From a virus, in the IMG/VR virus record IMGVR_UViG_3300031885_000027, positions 1 to 48,800 of that record: 48,800 bases of DNA. The stretch is one strand, 5' to 3'. Both the position numbers and the translations under genes were made by a program. The notes below the pieces were generated by a model, which made no database searches, was not told the origin of the DNA, and saw nothing but the letters and a program-made list of their open reading frames with translations. The stretch's first letter is position 1; each line of letters starts with the position of its first letter. Below, piece after piece: positions 33,672-41,030 of the stretch.

Positions 33672-34149
33672 CCCTCAGAGTCTCCCACAGGTCATCCATA
33701 CGGACAACCATATTTTCACCAGCAACGTCTAACTCCACCGTTTCTTCACCTCCCACACAGTTGTCCCTCAGAAGGATCCTCAACCGACGAACCAAGTCAG
33801 CCTCCACGTCTGTGAGGTTTGAAGAGAGGATGGTCGCCTTGTCGATGCAGTCGAATTCCTGGACCACCTGCTGGATAGGTCCACCCACTGTCTCTCGAAA
33901 GGTCCACCTCACTCGATAGGATCCTATGTTGGCATCCAGGGGGATGATGACCGAAGCGAAGTACTCCCCTACCGAGGGGTTCACCGGGATCCTCGTAGGC
34001 GAGCCTAAGAGCACCTCCATGCCTGTCGTGTTGTCGTACAGGGCATAGGTGATCTCAGCCGCATTGGTCGGCGTGTTGTTGGTGTTCTCCAGGAAGATGT
34101 TCAGGTCTTCCCGGCCCAACTGTTGACCTCGGTAGTAACTTACGGGCAT
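33649..34149 (-). CDS. N-terminal half of a fractured virion gene: N-extein plus intein N-part
   Basis: 166 residues. Residues 1-130 are the extein: a beta-sandwich segment (GEYFASVIIPLDANIGSYRV, RWTFRETVGGPIQQV), then a helix VEADLVRRLRILLRDN. At C131 an intein starts: CVGGEETVELDVAGE and VRMDDLWETLRD are block A and its following helix, ending at S166. The 36-residue intein piece lacks block B, which is found in the gene at 31865-32761. The beta-sandwich resembles those in the proteins encoded at 34511-35476 and 40629-41018. The spliced protein is probably a neck or tail component. Confidence 0.85.
   Translation of the reverse strand: MPVSYYRGQQLGREDLNIFLENTNNTPTNAAEITYALYDNTTGMEVLLGSPTRIPVNPSVGEYFASVIIPLDANIGSYRVRWTFRETVGGPIQQVVQEFDCIDKATILSSNLTDVEADLVRRLRILLRDNCVGGEETVELDVAGENMVVRMDDLWETLRDVQKPTS
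33652..33759 (-). other. Split intein, N-terminal fragment (36 residues, block A only)
   Basis: It begins with the nucleophilic Cys codon at 33759-33757, directly after the Asn that ends LRDN, and stops at TGA 33651-33649. A break this early is atypical; known natural split inteins usually break after block B. Short N-parts of 16-25 residues are known for the VidaL and AceL-TerL type. Confidence 0.85.
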
Positions 34150-34180
34150 GGGTATATCCGCAGAAGGCTGGCACAGAAGT

Positions 34181-34507
34181 TCATTCGATTACGTCATCCG
34201 GGTCTGCGACAACCCTTATGAGGGCAGACGGTATTAGGCTCAATTCAAGGATTCGTCTGGCTGACCTCAGCGTTTCCAGTTCTTCTTGAGAGAATTTCCG
34301 TCCTGCCTCGAACGTGCTGTACTTACCGAAGTGGTCCAGCAACGAATTGAGGCCCTTCTCGACTGGAAGTGCAGCAGCCACGAAGTGCCTGTGGTCAGCA
34401 GCCTGCATCGGTGTGAGTTCGTAGTCGCGAGTTTTCAACCACTGTAAGTAGGTTTGCTCCGTTGCCGAAACAACCTGAGCACCCACACGGTCGTAGCTGT
34501 AGGTCAT
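34181..34507 (-). CDS. Small helical neck-region protein
   Basis: 108 residues from ATG. It is almost entirely helical: TEQTYLQWLKTRDYELTP, QAADHRHFVAAALPVEKGLN, SLLDHFGKYSTFEAG and EELETLRSARRILELSLIP. No motif or membrane segment is present. It is packed between the repeat-bearing protein upstream (three bases) and the intein-bearing gene downstream. Composition fits a small virion or assembly protein; no family is recognised. Confidence 0.65.
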   Translation of the reverse strand: MTYSYDRVGAQVVSATEQTYLQWLKTRDYELTPMQAADHRHFVAAALPVEKGLNSLLDHFGKYSTFEAGRKFSQEELETLRSARRILELSLIPSALIRVVADPDDVIE

Positions 34508-34510
34508 GCT

Positions 34511-35476
34511 TCAATCCCATCCGTACTTCAAGATCCTGACGGTCGTGTCTCTTGGATCGGCTGCCGCTACGGCATCCTGGACGCTGAATCGAGACTCCAC
34601 CTCTTGGATGGGTGAAAAGAAGTTCTGCTGATAGGTCCAGCGTACCAGCCAATCGCCTGGCTGTCCAAACTCTCCGACCCTCCCGGTAACGTAGAACTGC
34701 CCCACATTTGGGCCTCGTGCGGGGACACGGTTCGCTGGCCCAGCCTGGAAGGGGATGCCGTTCCTGAGCCAGTAGAGCGTGAAACTGACCGATGCGGGCA
34801 TCACAGCCCCAGCCGAGTTGCGGAGGAACAGTTGAAGTCCTCCCGTCCCAGAGGGGAAAAACTCGTTCCACCTATATGGCCCTCCCCCTGAACAGGGGCA
34901 AGGGGCAGAGGTCTGTTGGACCAGAAGGGTGCCACCACAGGAACACCTAGTCTGGGTGACCGGCTGGGGAGTCCGGCAAGCACAGACCGGCTCCGGCATC
35001 TGCTCCTGCCAGAGGTACCCGACCATCAGGGACGTACCGATGAGAGGGTCCGGGAAGTGCCCGCCTAACGTCCCTACGCCCTGTATGAGCCCTCGGAGGA
35101 GAAGAACAAGGGTAGCATCCCCCGTGACAGTAGCGGTCCCCGCAGTGGTCCCTGAGAGCAACAGGACGGGGATAGACAGAATCCCCGTCCCATAGACCGC
35201 ACCCGAGCAGAGCAGAGTTGTGTAGGTGGTCTTGACCAGCGGGCTCGGGATGACCGCCCCGCTGGGAATCCCCACAGGCCCAGGAAGGAAAGCCTGGGTT
35301 GGGGTGCCGAACGCCACCCCGGTGGGGATCCCTGTCGGCTGAATCAGCGTGACGCTGCTGAACGTGACAATCGGAGTGCCAAACGCCTCGGCCGACAGGA
35401 TACTCGAAGCCCCAATGGTCTGGGTGAGCTTCGGGGTTCCGAACGCTTCTGCTGAGGGGATCCAAGTAGTTGGCAC
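34511..35476 (-). CDS. Virion protein with AFGTP repeats, CxC clusters and a beta-sandwich end
   Basis: 321 residues from GTG 35476, with AGAGAG upstream. It is modular. Residues 5-80 hold three clear copies and one degenerate copy of a motif around SAEAFGTP. A Gly/Thr/Leu-rich strand region follows at 80-150. Three CxC pairs lie within 31 residues (C165/167, C178/180, C193/195), a probable zinc or disulfide site. The C-terminal 110 residues are a beta-sandwich with PGDWLVRWTYQQN, like that of the intein-bearing virion protein. It is probably a fibre or decoration component. The repeat continues from the end of the preceding gene. Confidence 0.65.
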   Translation of the reverse strand: MPTTWIPSAEAFGTPKLTQTIGASSILSAEAFGTPIVTFSSVTLIQPTGIPTGVAFGTPTQAFLPGPVGIPSGAVIPSPLVKTTYTTLLCSGAVYGTGILSIPVLLLSGTTAGTATVTGDATLVLLLRGLIQGVGTLGGHFPDPLIGTSLMVGYLWQEQMPEPVCACRTPQPVTQTRCSCGGTLLVQQTSAPCPCSGGGPYRWNEFFPSGTGGLQLFLRNSAGAVMPASVSFTLYWLRNGIPFQAGPANRVPARGPNVGQFYVTGRVGEFGQPGDWLVRWTYQQNFFSPIQEVESRFSVQDAVAAADPRDTTVRILKYGWD

Positions 35477-35836
35477 GAGGGTTCTCTCTTAGTGTGTCAA
35501 AAAGAGACTCTGCGATGGGGTGCCAAAAGCCTCCCCAGACGGGATTCCGGACGGTTTGAACACGACCGGGATGTATACGACCTGGACGGATCCGAACGCC
35601 CCCACAGATGAGATGCCTAGGAATGCCACGACGTGCCTGTATTCCGTTAGGTCAAACGCCTGAGTGGGCGTCCCGAACGCCTCGGCCGACAGGATGCCCG
35701 GAGGTTGAATGATACTCGAAGAGAGGAGGAATTCCTGAGTAGGTAGGCCGAACGCCTCAGCCGAGAAGACTCCTGTAGGCCGAGGGATGAACTCTTGGAT
35801 GGATGTTCCAAATGCCTCACCTGACAGGATCCCTAC
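35236..35836 (-). repeat. AFGTP motif repeats straddling two genes
   Basis: About nine copies at intervals of roughly 20-26 residues: five at the C-terminus of the gene ending at 35489 (GILSGEAFGTS, GVFSAEAFGLP, GILSAEAFGTP, GISSVGAFGSV, GIPSGEAFGTP) and three to four at the N-terminus of the gene starting at 35476. The array is cut only by a stop, 12 bases and a new GTG. Confidence 0.75.
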
Positions 35837-37486
35837 AGGGAAGAGATTTTTGACGATGGACGCATCCAGGACCATCGTAGGTAACGTGAACAGCGTCGTA
35901 CTGGCAGGGATGTCCAGTGACCCCTGTACAGTCCACCCCGTGATGGTGCTCAGAGATGCATTGCCGACCATGTCGGCCTGATTTGTTAAAGTCTGACCAG
36001 CAATCGCCGGAAGGTTTGTGCTGGCCTGTGCAGTGAGAATCTCTGAGGCCGTGTATCCCGGATAAGCGGGGAGAACCACAGCAACGGGGATGGTGACACT
36101 GACGGACCCTGTGAACCCTGCCGTCGAAGTCAGGGTCAACGCCGAGTCTGCTACGGACACAACGGTTCCCACCAATGTCACGATGGTGGTGACCGCAAAC
36201 GTAACCGTACCATTCATTTCGATTACGTTACCGGTATACCAGACAGCCGTCGTGTTGAACGAGTTGAGGAGATTGTAGGTGGCGGTTTCCCCCTCGACAG
36301 CATCCGGATGAGAGGCAAATGCACTGGCAGCCGCAGCATCTAGATTGTTTGAAGAAGCCCAAGTCGAGGTTTGACTGAAAGCCGTGGAGGAGAAGTAGTC
36401 GATGGCCCTGTCGGACGTAAATCCAGCAGTTGTGGTCAGCGTTTCAGAAGCCAGGGCAGTGAGATCGTTGGACGGCTGGAAGACAGGTGTGACAGCTAGG
36501 ATCAGATTCCCAGCGGCGTCCAATGTTTCGGTGACTACGAACCCCGCTCCGGTAGTCGCTATCGTCTGAGAAACAGGGATGTCCACTGAACTTGTCAGGA
36601 CAAAAGCACCTGTTTGTGCGAGCGTTTGGGAAGCTACAGCAGTGAGGTCGTTGGTTGGGGCAAATACACCCGTCTGTGCGAGCGTCTGGGATGCCAGGGC
36701 AGTGAGATCGTTGGCCGTAGACCAACTTGTTGTGGTCGGGAGCGTTGTGCTCAGGAAGAAGCTGATTGTGCTAGAAGCGGTGAACCCCGCCGTAGTCGAT
36801 ATGGTTCCTAGAGAAGCCGGGATGTCTAGGGTTCCGACTAGAACTAAGGCAGCGGTCTGAGTGAGCGTCTGGGATGCAACAGCAGTGAGGTCGTTGGTCT
36901 GAGTGAGTGCTGCTGTTTGAGTGAGCGTCTGGGATGCAACAGCATCCAGAGTCTCGGTGGTTGTGAAGCTAGTAGTTGCGGGCAGCGTTAGAGTTACCCC
37001 AACACCCAACTGGGAATCAGTCGAGAAGCCTCCCGTCTGTGAGGTGGCCAGTGAAGCCGGGATGTCCAGGTTCCCCACCTCACTGAACGCGGCTGTCTGA
37101 GCAAACGTCTGAGAAGCCAGGGCAGTGAGATCGTTGGTCGGGGTGAACCCAGCCGTTACGGGGAGTGTCTCGGATGCTACTGCATCCAGATTGGTGGTTG
37201 TGGTGAACCCCGCCGTTACAGGAAGGGTCTGGTTTCCTGCTGCATCAAGCGTCTGGTCTGTAGTGAACCCCGCTGCTGTTTGACTTAGTGTTTGAGTTTG
37301 TTCCCACAGAACAGTCCCCGATTGGATAGACCCAAGGATAACATCGTTCGCCCCATATGGAGGGGTTGTGCTGAACAGAATGATGCTCAGAGCCCTGGCC
37401 GGAGCCGTGCCTGATGGAACGTAGAGTCGGATGTCGTTCGGCCCATCCAACCCCGTCGGTTGCAGGGTGATGTCGGCCAACGCCAT
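35489..37486 (-). CDS. Repeat-rich fibre/adhesin-like virion protein
   Basis: 665 residues. After an N-terminal beta segment (LQPTGLDGPNDIRLYVPSG), residues about 60-395 are some 16 tandem copies of a 20-residue Thr/Ala/Ser-rich unit of the type NDLTALASQTLAQTAAF. Looser copies continue to about 525. Residues 550-660 hold five AFGTP-type repeats. There are almost no charged residues or Cys. The regular period suggests a beta-solenoid or fibrous shaft exposed on the virion, possibly binding carbohydrate. It lies among appendage-like genes. Confidence 0.7.
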   Translation of the reverse strand: MALADITLQPTGLDGPNDIRLYVPSGTAPARALSIILFSTTPPYGANDVILGSIQSGTVLWEQTQTLSQTAAGFTTDQTLDAAGNQTLPVTAGFTTTTNLDAVASETLPVTAGFTPTNDLTALASQTFAQTAAFSEVGNLDIPASLATSQTGGFSTDSQLGVGVTLTLPATTSFTTTETLDAVASQTLTQTAALTQTNDLTAVASQTLTQTAALVLVGTLDIPASLGTISTTAGFTASSTISFFLSTTLPTTTSWSTANDLTALASQTLAQTGVFAPTNDLTAVASQTLAQTGAFVLTSSVDIPVSQTIATTGAGFVVTETLDAAGNLILAVTPVFQPSNDLTALASETLTTTAGFTSDRAIDYFSSTAFSQTSTWASSNNLDAAAASAFASHPDAVEGETATYNLLNSFNTTAVWYTGNVIEMNGTVTFAVTTIVTLVGTVVSVADSALTLTSTAGFTGSVSVTIPVAVVLPAYPGYTASEILTAQASTNLPAIAGQTLTNQADMVGNASLSTITGWTVQGSLDIPASTTLFTLPTMVLDASIVKNLFPVGILSGEAFGTSIQEFIPRPTGVFSAEAFGLPTQEFLLSSSIIQPPGILSAEAFGTPTQAFDLTEYRHVVAFLGISSVGAFGSVQVVYIPVVFKPSGIPSGEAFGTPSQSLFLTH
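36304..37309 (-). repeat. Degenerate 60-base (20-residue) tandem repeat array
   Basis: About 16 units. The period is plain in DNA: the same 27 bases occur at 36858-36884 and 36918-36944, exactly 60 apart. Units alternate between NDLTA(L/V)ASQTL and (T/N)LD(A/I) forms, suggesting expansion from larger multi-unit blocks. Confidence 0.8.
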
Positions 37487-37489
37487 GGG

Positions 37490-37978
37490 TTACACCGGAA
37501 TCAGAGTGTTTACGGTTGTTCCGGCCACATCGGGTCCACCCGGCTTGTAGGCAACGAGGTAGTGAGCAGTCGTGTACTGGCAGGGGAACTCGAAGTACCC
37601 AGCCGTGTCCGAGGTCATCTGACCTTCAAAAGCTTCATCACTTGAACGGAAGCCCAGCACCATACAGCTACCCAGCACGGCACCTGTGTTATCCCTGGTC
37701 GTTCCTGTGAGTTTCAGCCGTTGCTGCCCTCCAGCAGAGTCATTGCCACGCTCTACACCCCACCGACCCGTAGAGTTGCTATCCAGGCCGATAAGACTGC
37801 TCGTCCCATCCATGCCAGACATCTTGCTATAGGGCCACAGGATAGCATCCCTCCAGGGCTCCAACGGCTGGGCATTCCAACCGTACCACTGGTAGTAAGG
37901 AAGGTATCCCTGCTCCGAAGATGCCTGTAGCATCGTCGTGGGCTGGGGGCCTGTACCAGCTCCGAGTAGACCGCTCAT
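37490..37978 (-). CDS. Virion protein with carboxypeptidase-regulatory-like beta domain
   Basis: 162 residues. The N-terminal 85 residues are Trp/Tyr/Gly-rich (YLPYYQWYGWNAQPLEPWRD). Residues about 88-155 have the transthyretin-like pattern of CarboxypepD_reg domains: LTGTTRDNTGAVLGSCMVLG, TSDTAGYFEFPC, YLVAYKPGGPDVAGTT. Such domains are common decorations on phage fibres and capsids. It starts with an ATG that overlaps the stop of the upstream small gene by four bases. Confidence 0.65.
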   Translation of the reverse strand: MSGLLGAGTGPQPTTMLQASSEQGYLPYYQWYGWNAQPLEPWRDAILWPYSKMSGMDGTSSLIGLDSNSTGRWGVERGNDSAGGQQRLKLTGTTRDNTGAVLGSCMVLGFRSSDEAFEGQMTSDTAGYFEFPCQYTTAHYLVAYKPGGPDVAGTTVNTLIPV

Positions 37979-38205
37979 GCGGTCACCTTGTTCAACGGCT
38001 GCTCGATAGAAACGTCGTAGCTGGGGATCACAAGATGATCACGGTGTGAACGGTGGTTGCGGACCGCGTCCTTGGCGTTCTCCAGGATGGCTAGGCAGAA
38101 GGCCGTGTCCTCGACCGGCCCTTCGACGGACATAGCTCCGTCTGACCAGAGCTTGATCGTCACTACTCCAGTTACCTGTCGGCCATCTCCACCATCCAGC
38201 TTCAT
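37975..38205 (-). CDS. Small unrecognised protein
   Basis: 76 residues. It has a strand-rich start (TGVVTIKLWSDGAMSVEGP), then a helix (FCLAILENAKDAVRNHR) and a short basic/polar end. Four-base overlap with the following gene (ATGA) and close packing support it as a real gene. No motif is recognised. Confidence 0.6.
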   Translation of the reverse strand: MKLDGGDGRQVTGVVTIKLWSDGAMSVEGPVEDTAFCLAILENAKDAVRNHRSHRDHLVIPSYDVSIEQPLNKVTA

Positions 38206-38216
38206 TGGTTATACCC

Positions 38217-38648
38217 TCACTCGTCGATAACAGCCCACACATCGCAGACCGGAGCGATGGCGATGATCCAGATGATCACACTATTGCTGACTGCGAGGTC
38301 CACGCCACGGGGGAAGGTCCAGATGACCCCGGCTCCAATTGTAGCGGGACACGCGATACGTCGGTTGAAGTTGGTCGGAACGGTCGGACCTGTACCCCAA
38401 GCAACCGCTGCCGTTGAGAGCGAGGTCGGAGCAGCCGCATCGTTCTCAGCTACGAAGTTCTGAGGTGAGGTCGGTGTGATGCCAATGGCGGCGGGACGAC
38501 CGAAGCCGAAGACACCGGCTGTAGCTGCGACCTGAGAGATCCCGACCTCCATGACACGAGGCTTGTTCGTAGCTGCGGAACGAACCTCCCATGATGCTGA
38601 GGCGGCTGCCGTGGCAGTTGTACGCTGGGAAAGACCATAAAGTGACAT
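38217..38648 (-). CDS. Small virion protein, tandem paralog A
   Basis: 143 residues, predominantly strands and Ala/Thr-rich. The C-terminus ends VIIWIIAIAPVCDVWAVIDE. It aligns without gaps over its full length with the next gene upstream (38657-39088), with more than half of positions the same by eye (QRTTATA, SWE-RSA-TNKP, GRP-AIG-TPT, PVCDVWAV-DE). This is a tandem duplication. It is probably a surface decoration or fibre-tip protein expressed with its twin; function is not otherwise visible. Confidence 0.7.
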   Translation of the reverse strand: MSLYGLSQRTTATAAASASWEVRSAATNKPRVMEVGISQVAATAGVFGFGRPAAIGITPTSPQNFVAENDAAAPTSLSTAAVAWGTGPTVPTNFNRRIACPATIGAGVIWTFPRGVDLAVSNSVIIWIIAIAPVCDVWAVIDE

Positions 38649-38656
38649 GCTTTTCC

Positions 38657-39088
38657 TTACTCGTCCACGACGGCCCAGACGTCACAGACGGGGGCAGTTG
38701 AAATAATCCAGATGATTACAGAGCTGCTGATTGGGATATCGAACCCACGGGGCCACGTCCAAATGATCGCTTGGCCAACGACGGCATTCAAAGTGGCTTT
38801 GCGGTCAAAGAACGTGGGCTGCGTTGGGGCTGTACCCCAAGCCAAAGCTCCAGTTGTCAGAGCAGCGGGGGCTCCAGCAGCATCCTCAGTCACGAACGTC
38901 TGAGGGGTGGTGGGGGTCACCCCGATGGCACCAGGACGACCTATCCCATACATCCCTGCTATGGCCGAAGCCTGAACCAAACCCATCTCGATGATCTTGG
39001 GCTTGTTCGTGGACGCACTACGGATCTCCCACGACGGCGTGTTGGTCGCCGTGGCCGTTGTGCGTTGGGCTAAGGAGTAGAAGGCCAT
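38657..39088 (-). CDS. Small virion protein, tandem paralog B
   Basis: 143 residues, same length and layout as the adjacent gene at 38217-38648. Conserved blocks include QRTTATA, GRPGAIGVTPTTPQ, ALAWGTAPTQPT, IIWTWPRG and APVCDVWAVVDE. Two diverged but gap-free copies suggest that both are kept for function, perhaps forming hetero-oligomers or offering alternative binding surfaces. It lies one base after a very small Cys/His-rich gene. Confidence 0.7.
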   Translation of the reverse strand: MAFYSLAQRTTATATNTPSWEIRSASTNKPKIIEMGLVQASAIAGMYGIGRPGAIGVTPTTPQTFVTEDAAGAPAALTTGALAWGTAPTQPTFFDRKATLNAVVGQAIIWTWPRGFDIPISSSVIIWIISTAPVCDVWAVVDE

Positions 39089-39089
39089 C

Positions 39090-39233
39090 TTACTGTGAGA
39101 CTACGAGTTGGAGCCGCTTGTGTGGGCAGTAGCCGTACCGGCCGAGGGAGAAGTTGCAGTTCATGCCGTGCTGACTGCGGTCATAGATGTACGGCTCTTG
39201 AGGACCGTGGTGCTTGCAAATATACGGTTTCAT
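39090..39233 (-). CDS. Tiny Cys/His-rich protein, 47 residues
   Basis: An ATG at 39233, seven bases before the upstream gene's end, runs to TAA 39092-39090, one base before the next ATG, filling the gap exactly. The product has C6, H8, H9 near the start, H22, C26, then Y-C-P-H (C36, H38), so it could hold a zinc ion. No strong ribosome site is visible, so coupling is likely. I recognise no family. Confidence 0.55.
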   Translation of the reverse strand: MKPYICKHHGPQEPYIYDRSQHGMNCNFSLGRYGYCPHKRLQLVVSQ

Positions 39234-39239
39234 TCAGGT

Positions 39240-39812
39240 TTATGACTGGGTAGCGGTCACCGTAACATTTAAAGTGTCCCCAGACTGAACCAGGCGGTCA
39301 CCAGCCGTGAAGTTACCCTCGCCTAAGAGAGTCCCTGTGGTACCACCTTTGGTAGAGTTGTCCACCATGAAGCAACCTGCGACTGTCGCTGTACCGTTGA
39401 TGTTGAAGATGGCCTTGGAAGCCGAGTTGTCCACGGATCCTGCTGCGATGGTTCCGGGGGTCCATGCAGGACGAGTACCGTTCGAGTAGGTGGTGTTCTC
39501 AGTCCACCCAGCGTGAGAGGACATAATGTCCCCAGCAACATAGGTGTTACCGGCACCGGGACCGGTGATGAGCCCAACGAACCAGGTCGGGGTAGTGAGC
39601 CCGGTCTTCAGGGTCGCATCCAGATACTTGTTGAGGCCAGCCGTCGTCACGAGGTTGTGGTAGGTGTCCTCCCACTTGAGCTGCCCATCGGGGCCGTAGC
39701 ATTCAACGTGGTAGATGTGGCTGATCCTCTGTCCGAGATGCTCAGCACTGTTGGCTTCGATATGAGCGTCTTGGCCGAGGTCTACGGTCGTCTTGATTTG
39801 ATCTCCGGACAT
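39240..39812 (-). CDS. Virion/fibre-associated protein with HNLVTTAGLN motif
   Basis: 190 residues from the ATG at 39812, with GAGG nine bases upstream; the frame runs further back but would overlap the upstream gene. Characteristic segments are IYHVECYGPDGQLKWEDTYH, NLVTTAGLNKYLD, PTWFVGLI, DIMSSHAGWTENT, SKAIFNINGTATVAGCFMV, STKGGTTGTLLGEGNF and GDTLNVTVTA. This pattern recurs in small proteins near phage tail-fibre and capsid genes. It probably forms a beta-rich surface or fibre-base component. Confidence 0.7.
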   Translation of the reverse strand: MSGDQIKTTVDLGQDAHIEANSAEHLGQRISHIYHVECYGPDGQLKWEDTYHNLVTTAGLNKYLDATLKTGLTTPTWFVGLITGPGAGNTYVAGDIMSSHAGWTENTTYSNGTRPAWTPGTIAAGSVDNSASKAIFNINGTATVAGCFMVDNSTKGGTTGTLLGEGNFTAGDRLVQSGDTLNVTVTATQS

Positions 39813-39825
39813 TGATGACTTCCTC

Positions 39826-40233
39826 TCAGAGCTTGAAGATTTTGTTAGCCCCATTATCGAACTGTATGGCCACATTTCCGCCTGACGGGAGGAACGGAAG
39901 ACCTGTGGCCGTATCGATGTAGGCGATCAGTCTAGAGGTGGCATCAACCCCTGTGTACTTGTAAAGTACGATGGCCTCGACAGTGGCTCCCGTGACAGCC
40001 GTGAAGCTCACGTCATCGGCATCGGCCACACCGGCCGTAGCTGTCTTGGTGGTCAAGGATCCGCTGAGCGAGATCCTGGCACCACCAGGGATGGCCGTGA
40101 GGAACTGGTCCGTGGCTAAGTTGGGCGTGTAGAGCCCAGTATCTACCAGGATACAGCGAACATCATCCGATAGCCAGTTGAGGCCACCGTTCAAATAGCC
40201 TTCTCGGCCGTAGTCAAATAAAGCGTTGGCCAT
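39826..40233 (-). CDS. Conserved phage virion protein (ANALFDYGREGYLNG type)
   Basis: 135 residues. The recognisable start MANALFDYGREGYLNGGLNW leads into LSDDVRCILVDTGLY, AVTGATVEAIVLYKYTGV, LIAYIDTATGLP and an IQFDNGANKIFKL end. This pattern recurs in small beta-rich proteins in phage structural clusters, usually beside fibre-related genes as here. No catalytic residues are evident. The stop lies 13 bases before the next ATG. Confidence 0.7.
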   Translation of the reverse strand: MANALFDYGREGYLNGGLNWLSDDVRCILVDTGLYTPNLATDQFLTAIPGGARISLSGSLTTKTATAGVADADDVSFTAVTGATVEAIVLYKYTGVDATSRLIAYIDTATGLPFLPSGGNVAIQFDNGANKIFKL

Positions 40234-40236
40234 GGC

Positions 40237-40620
40237 TCAATCCTCGGTCACTTGCAATTGGCCCACAGAAAACTTGACCAGGTCATTGATCAAGACGTTC
40301 CTGGGAGCATTGAGGTTGGCGTAGTAGAGCATATTGCCAGCTACCACAGCATCGAAGAGAGCGAAGGAGGTAACCACCCCCCAGTTGGCCGTGGCCACCG
40401 GGAAGATGATATCCGCCGTGTTGTTCGTGGAGCCTCCTGCCGGGGCTGTCCAAAGGGCTTGCTGCCGAGTGTAGCTGCCCCCCGAGACCTCAACACCGCC
40501 GCCCGCCTCACCAGGAGCCGTGGTGAACAGGGCCACCCAGATGGACACCGGGACAGGGTAGGCAATGCCACGCAGGACGTGATTGATGAGGTTCGCCTCT
40601 AGGTAGTCTGTCTTGGACAT
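40237..40620 (-). CDS. Phage tail-fibre-like protein, paralog A
   Basis: 127 residues. It has the pattern of small tail-fibre/appendage proteins: DYLEANLINHVL, VSIWVALFTTAPGEAGGGVE, VSGGSYTRQQALW, then IIFPVATANWGVVTSFALFD and NMLYYANL. A second protein of the same build is encoded at 41031-41420 with one unrelated gene between. A glycan- or receptor-facing role is plausible but unproven. Confidence 0.7.
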   Translation of the reverse strand: MSKTDYLEANLINHVLRGIAYPVPVSIWVALFTTAPGEAGGGVEVSGGSYTRQQALWTAPAGGSTNNTADIIFPVATANWGVVTSFALFDAVVAGNMLYYANLNAPRNVLINDLVKFSVGQLQVTED

Positions 40621-40628
40621 GCTCTACC

Positions 40629-41018
40629 TTACAGGGGTACAAATGAAGACTTGAGACCCGAGGCCACCAAGGGGGGCTCCTGGACCACATCGTAGCCGAA
40701 AGCCAGGGCTCTAGGCCCAGCGGCGTATCCCAAGCAGAGCCTCCAGAAGCCCACAGCGTTCGGCCTGAACCGCACGCTGTAGAACCCTGGCTGGCCCGTG
40801 ATCTCGTTGAAGTAGACCGATCCTGCCGCCACCTGGGCGTCCATGACGGTCGCTCCTGAGGTGAATGTCCAGGGCTGAGCCGCGTTGTTGTAGAACAGCG
40901 TGGCCGTGAGGTCCGCTACGGTCAGGCCCGTGACCCGAGTGAAATCGTCCGGGGCGAAGATGTCCGCCTGGTCCAAGACCACTCGATTGATTGGGATGAG
41001 ACGACCGTAGACAATCAC
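40629..41018 (-). CDS. Beta-sandwich virion protein
   Basis: 129 residues. Segments VLDQADIFAPDDFTRVTGLT, ATLFYNNAAQPWTFTSGATV, YFNEITGQPGFYSVRFRPNA and VGFWRLCLGYAAG suggest an immunoglobulin-like sandwich of the same style as the N-extein at 33760-34149. It stands between two paralogous tail-fibre-like genes. Function is unknown beyond a likely structural role. Confidence 0.6.
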   Translation of the reverse strand: MIVYGRLIPINRVVLDQADIFAPDDFTRVTGLTVADLTATLFYNNAAQPWTFTSGATVMDAQVAAGSVYFNEITGQPGFYSVRFRPNAVGFWRLCLGYAAGPRALAFGYDVVQEPPLVASGLKSSFVPL

Positions 41019-41030
41019 AATTACTCCACT

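Noticed and set aside
36304-37309. Repeat array as a CRISPR
   Set aside because: Repeats are in a coding frame with a 60-base period, no constant repeat with variable spacers, and no cas genes.
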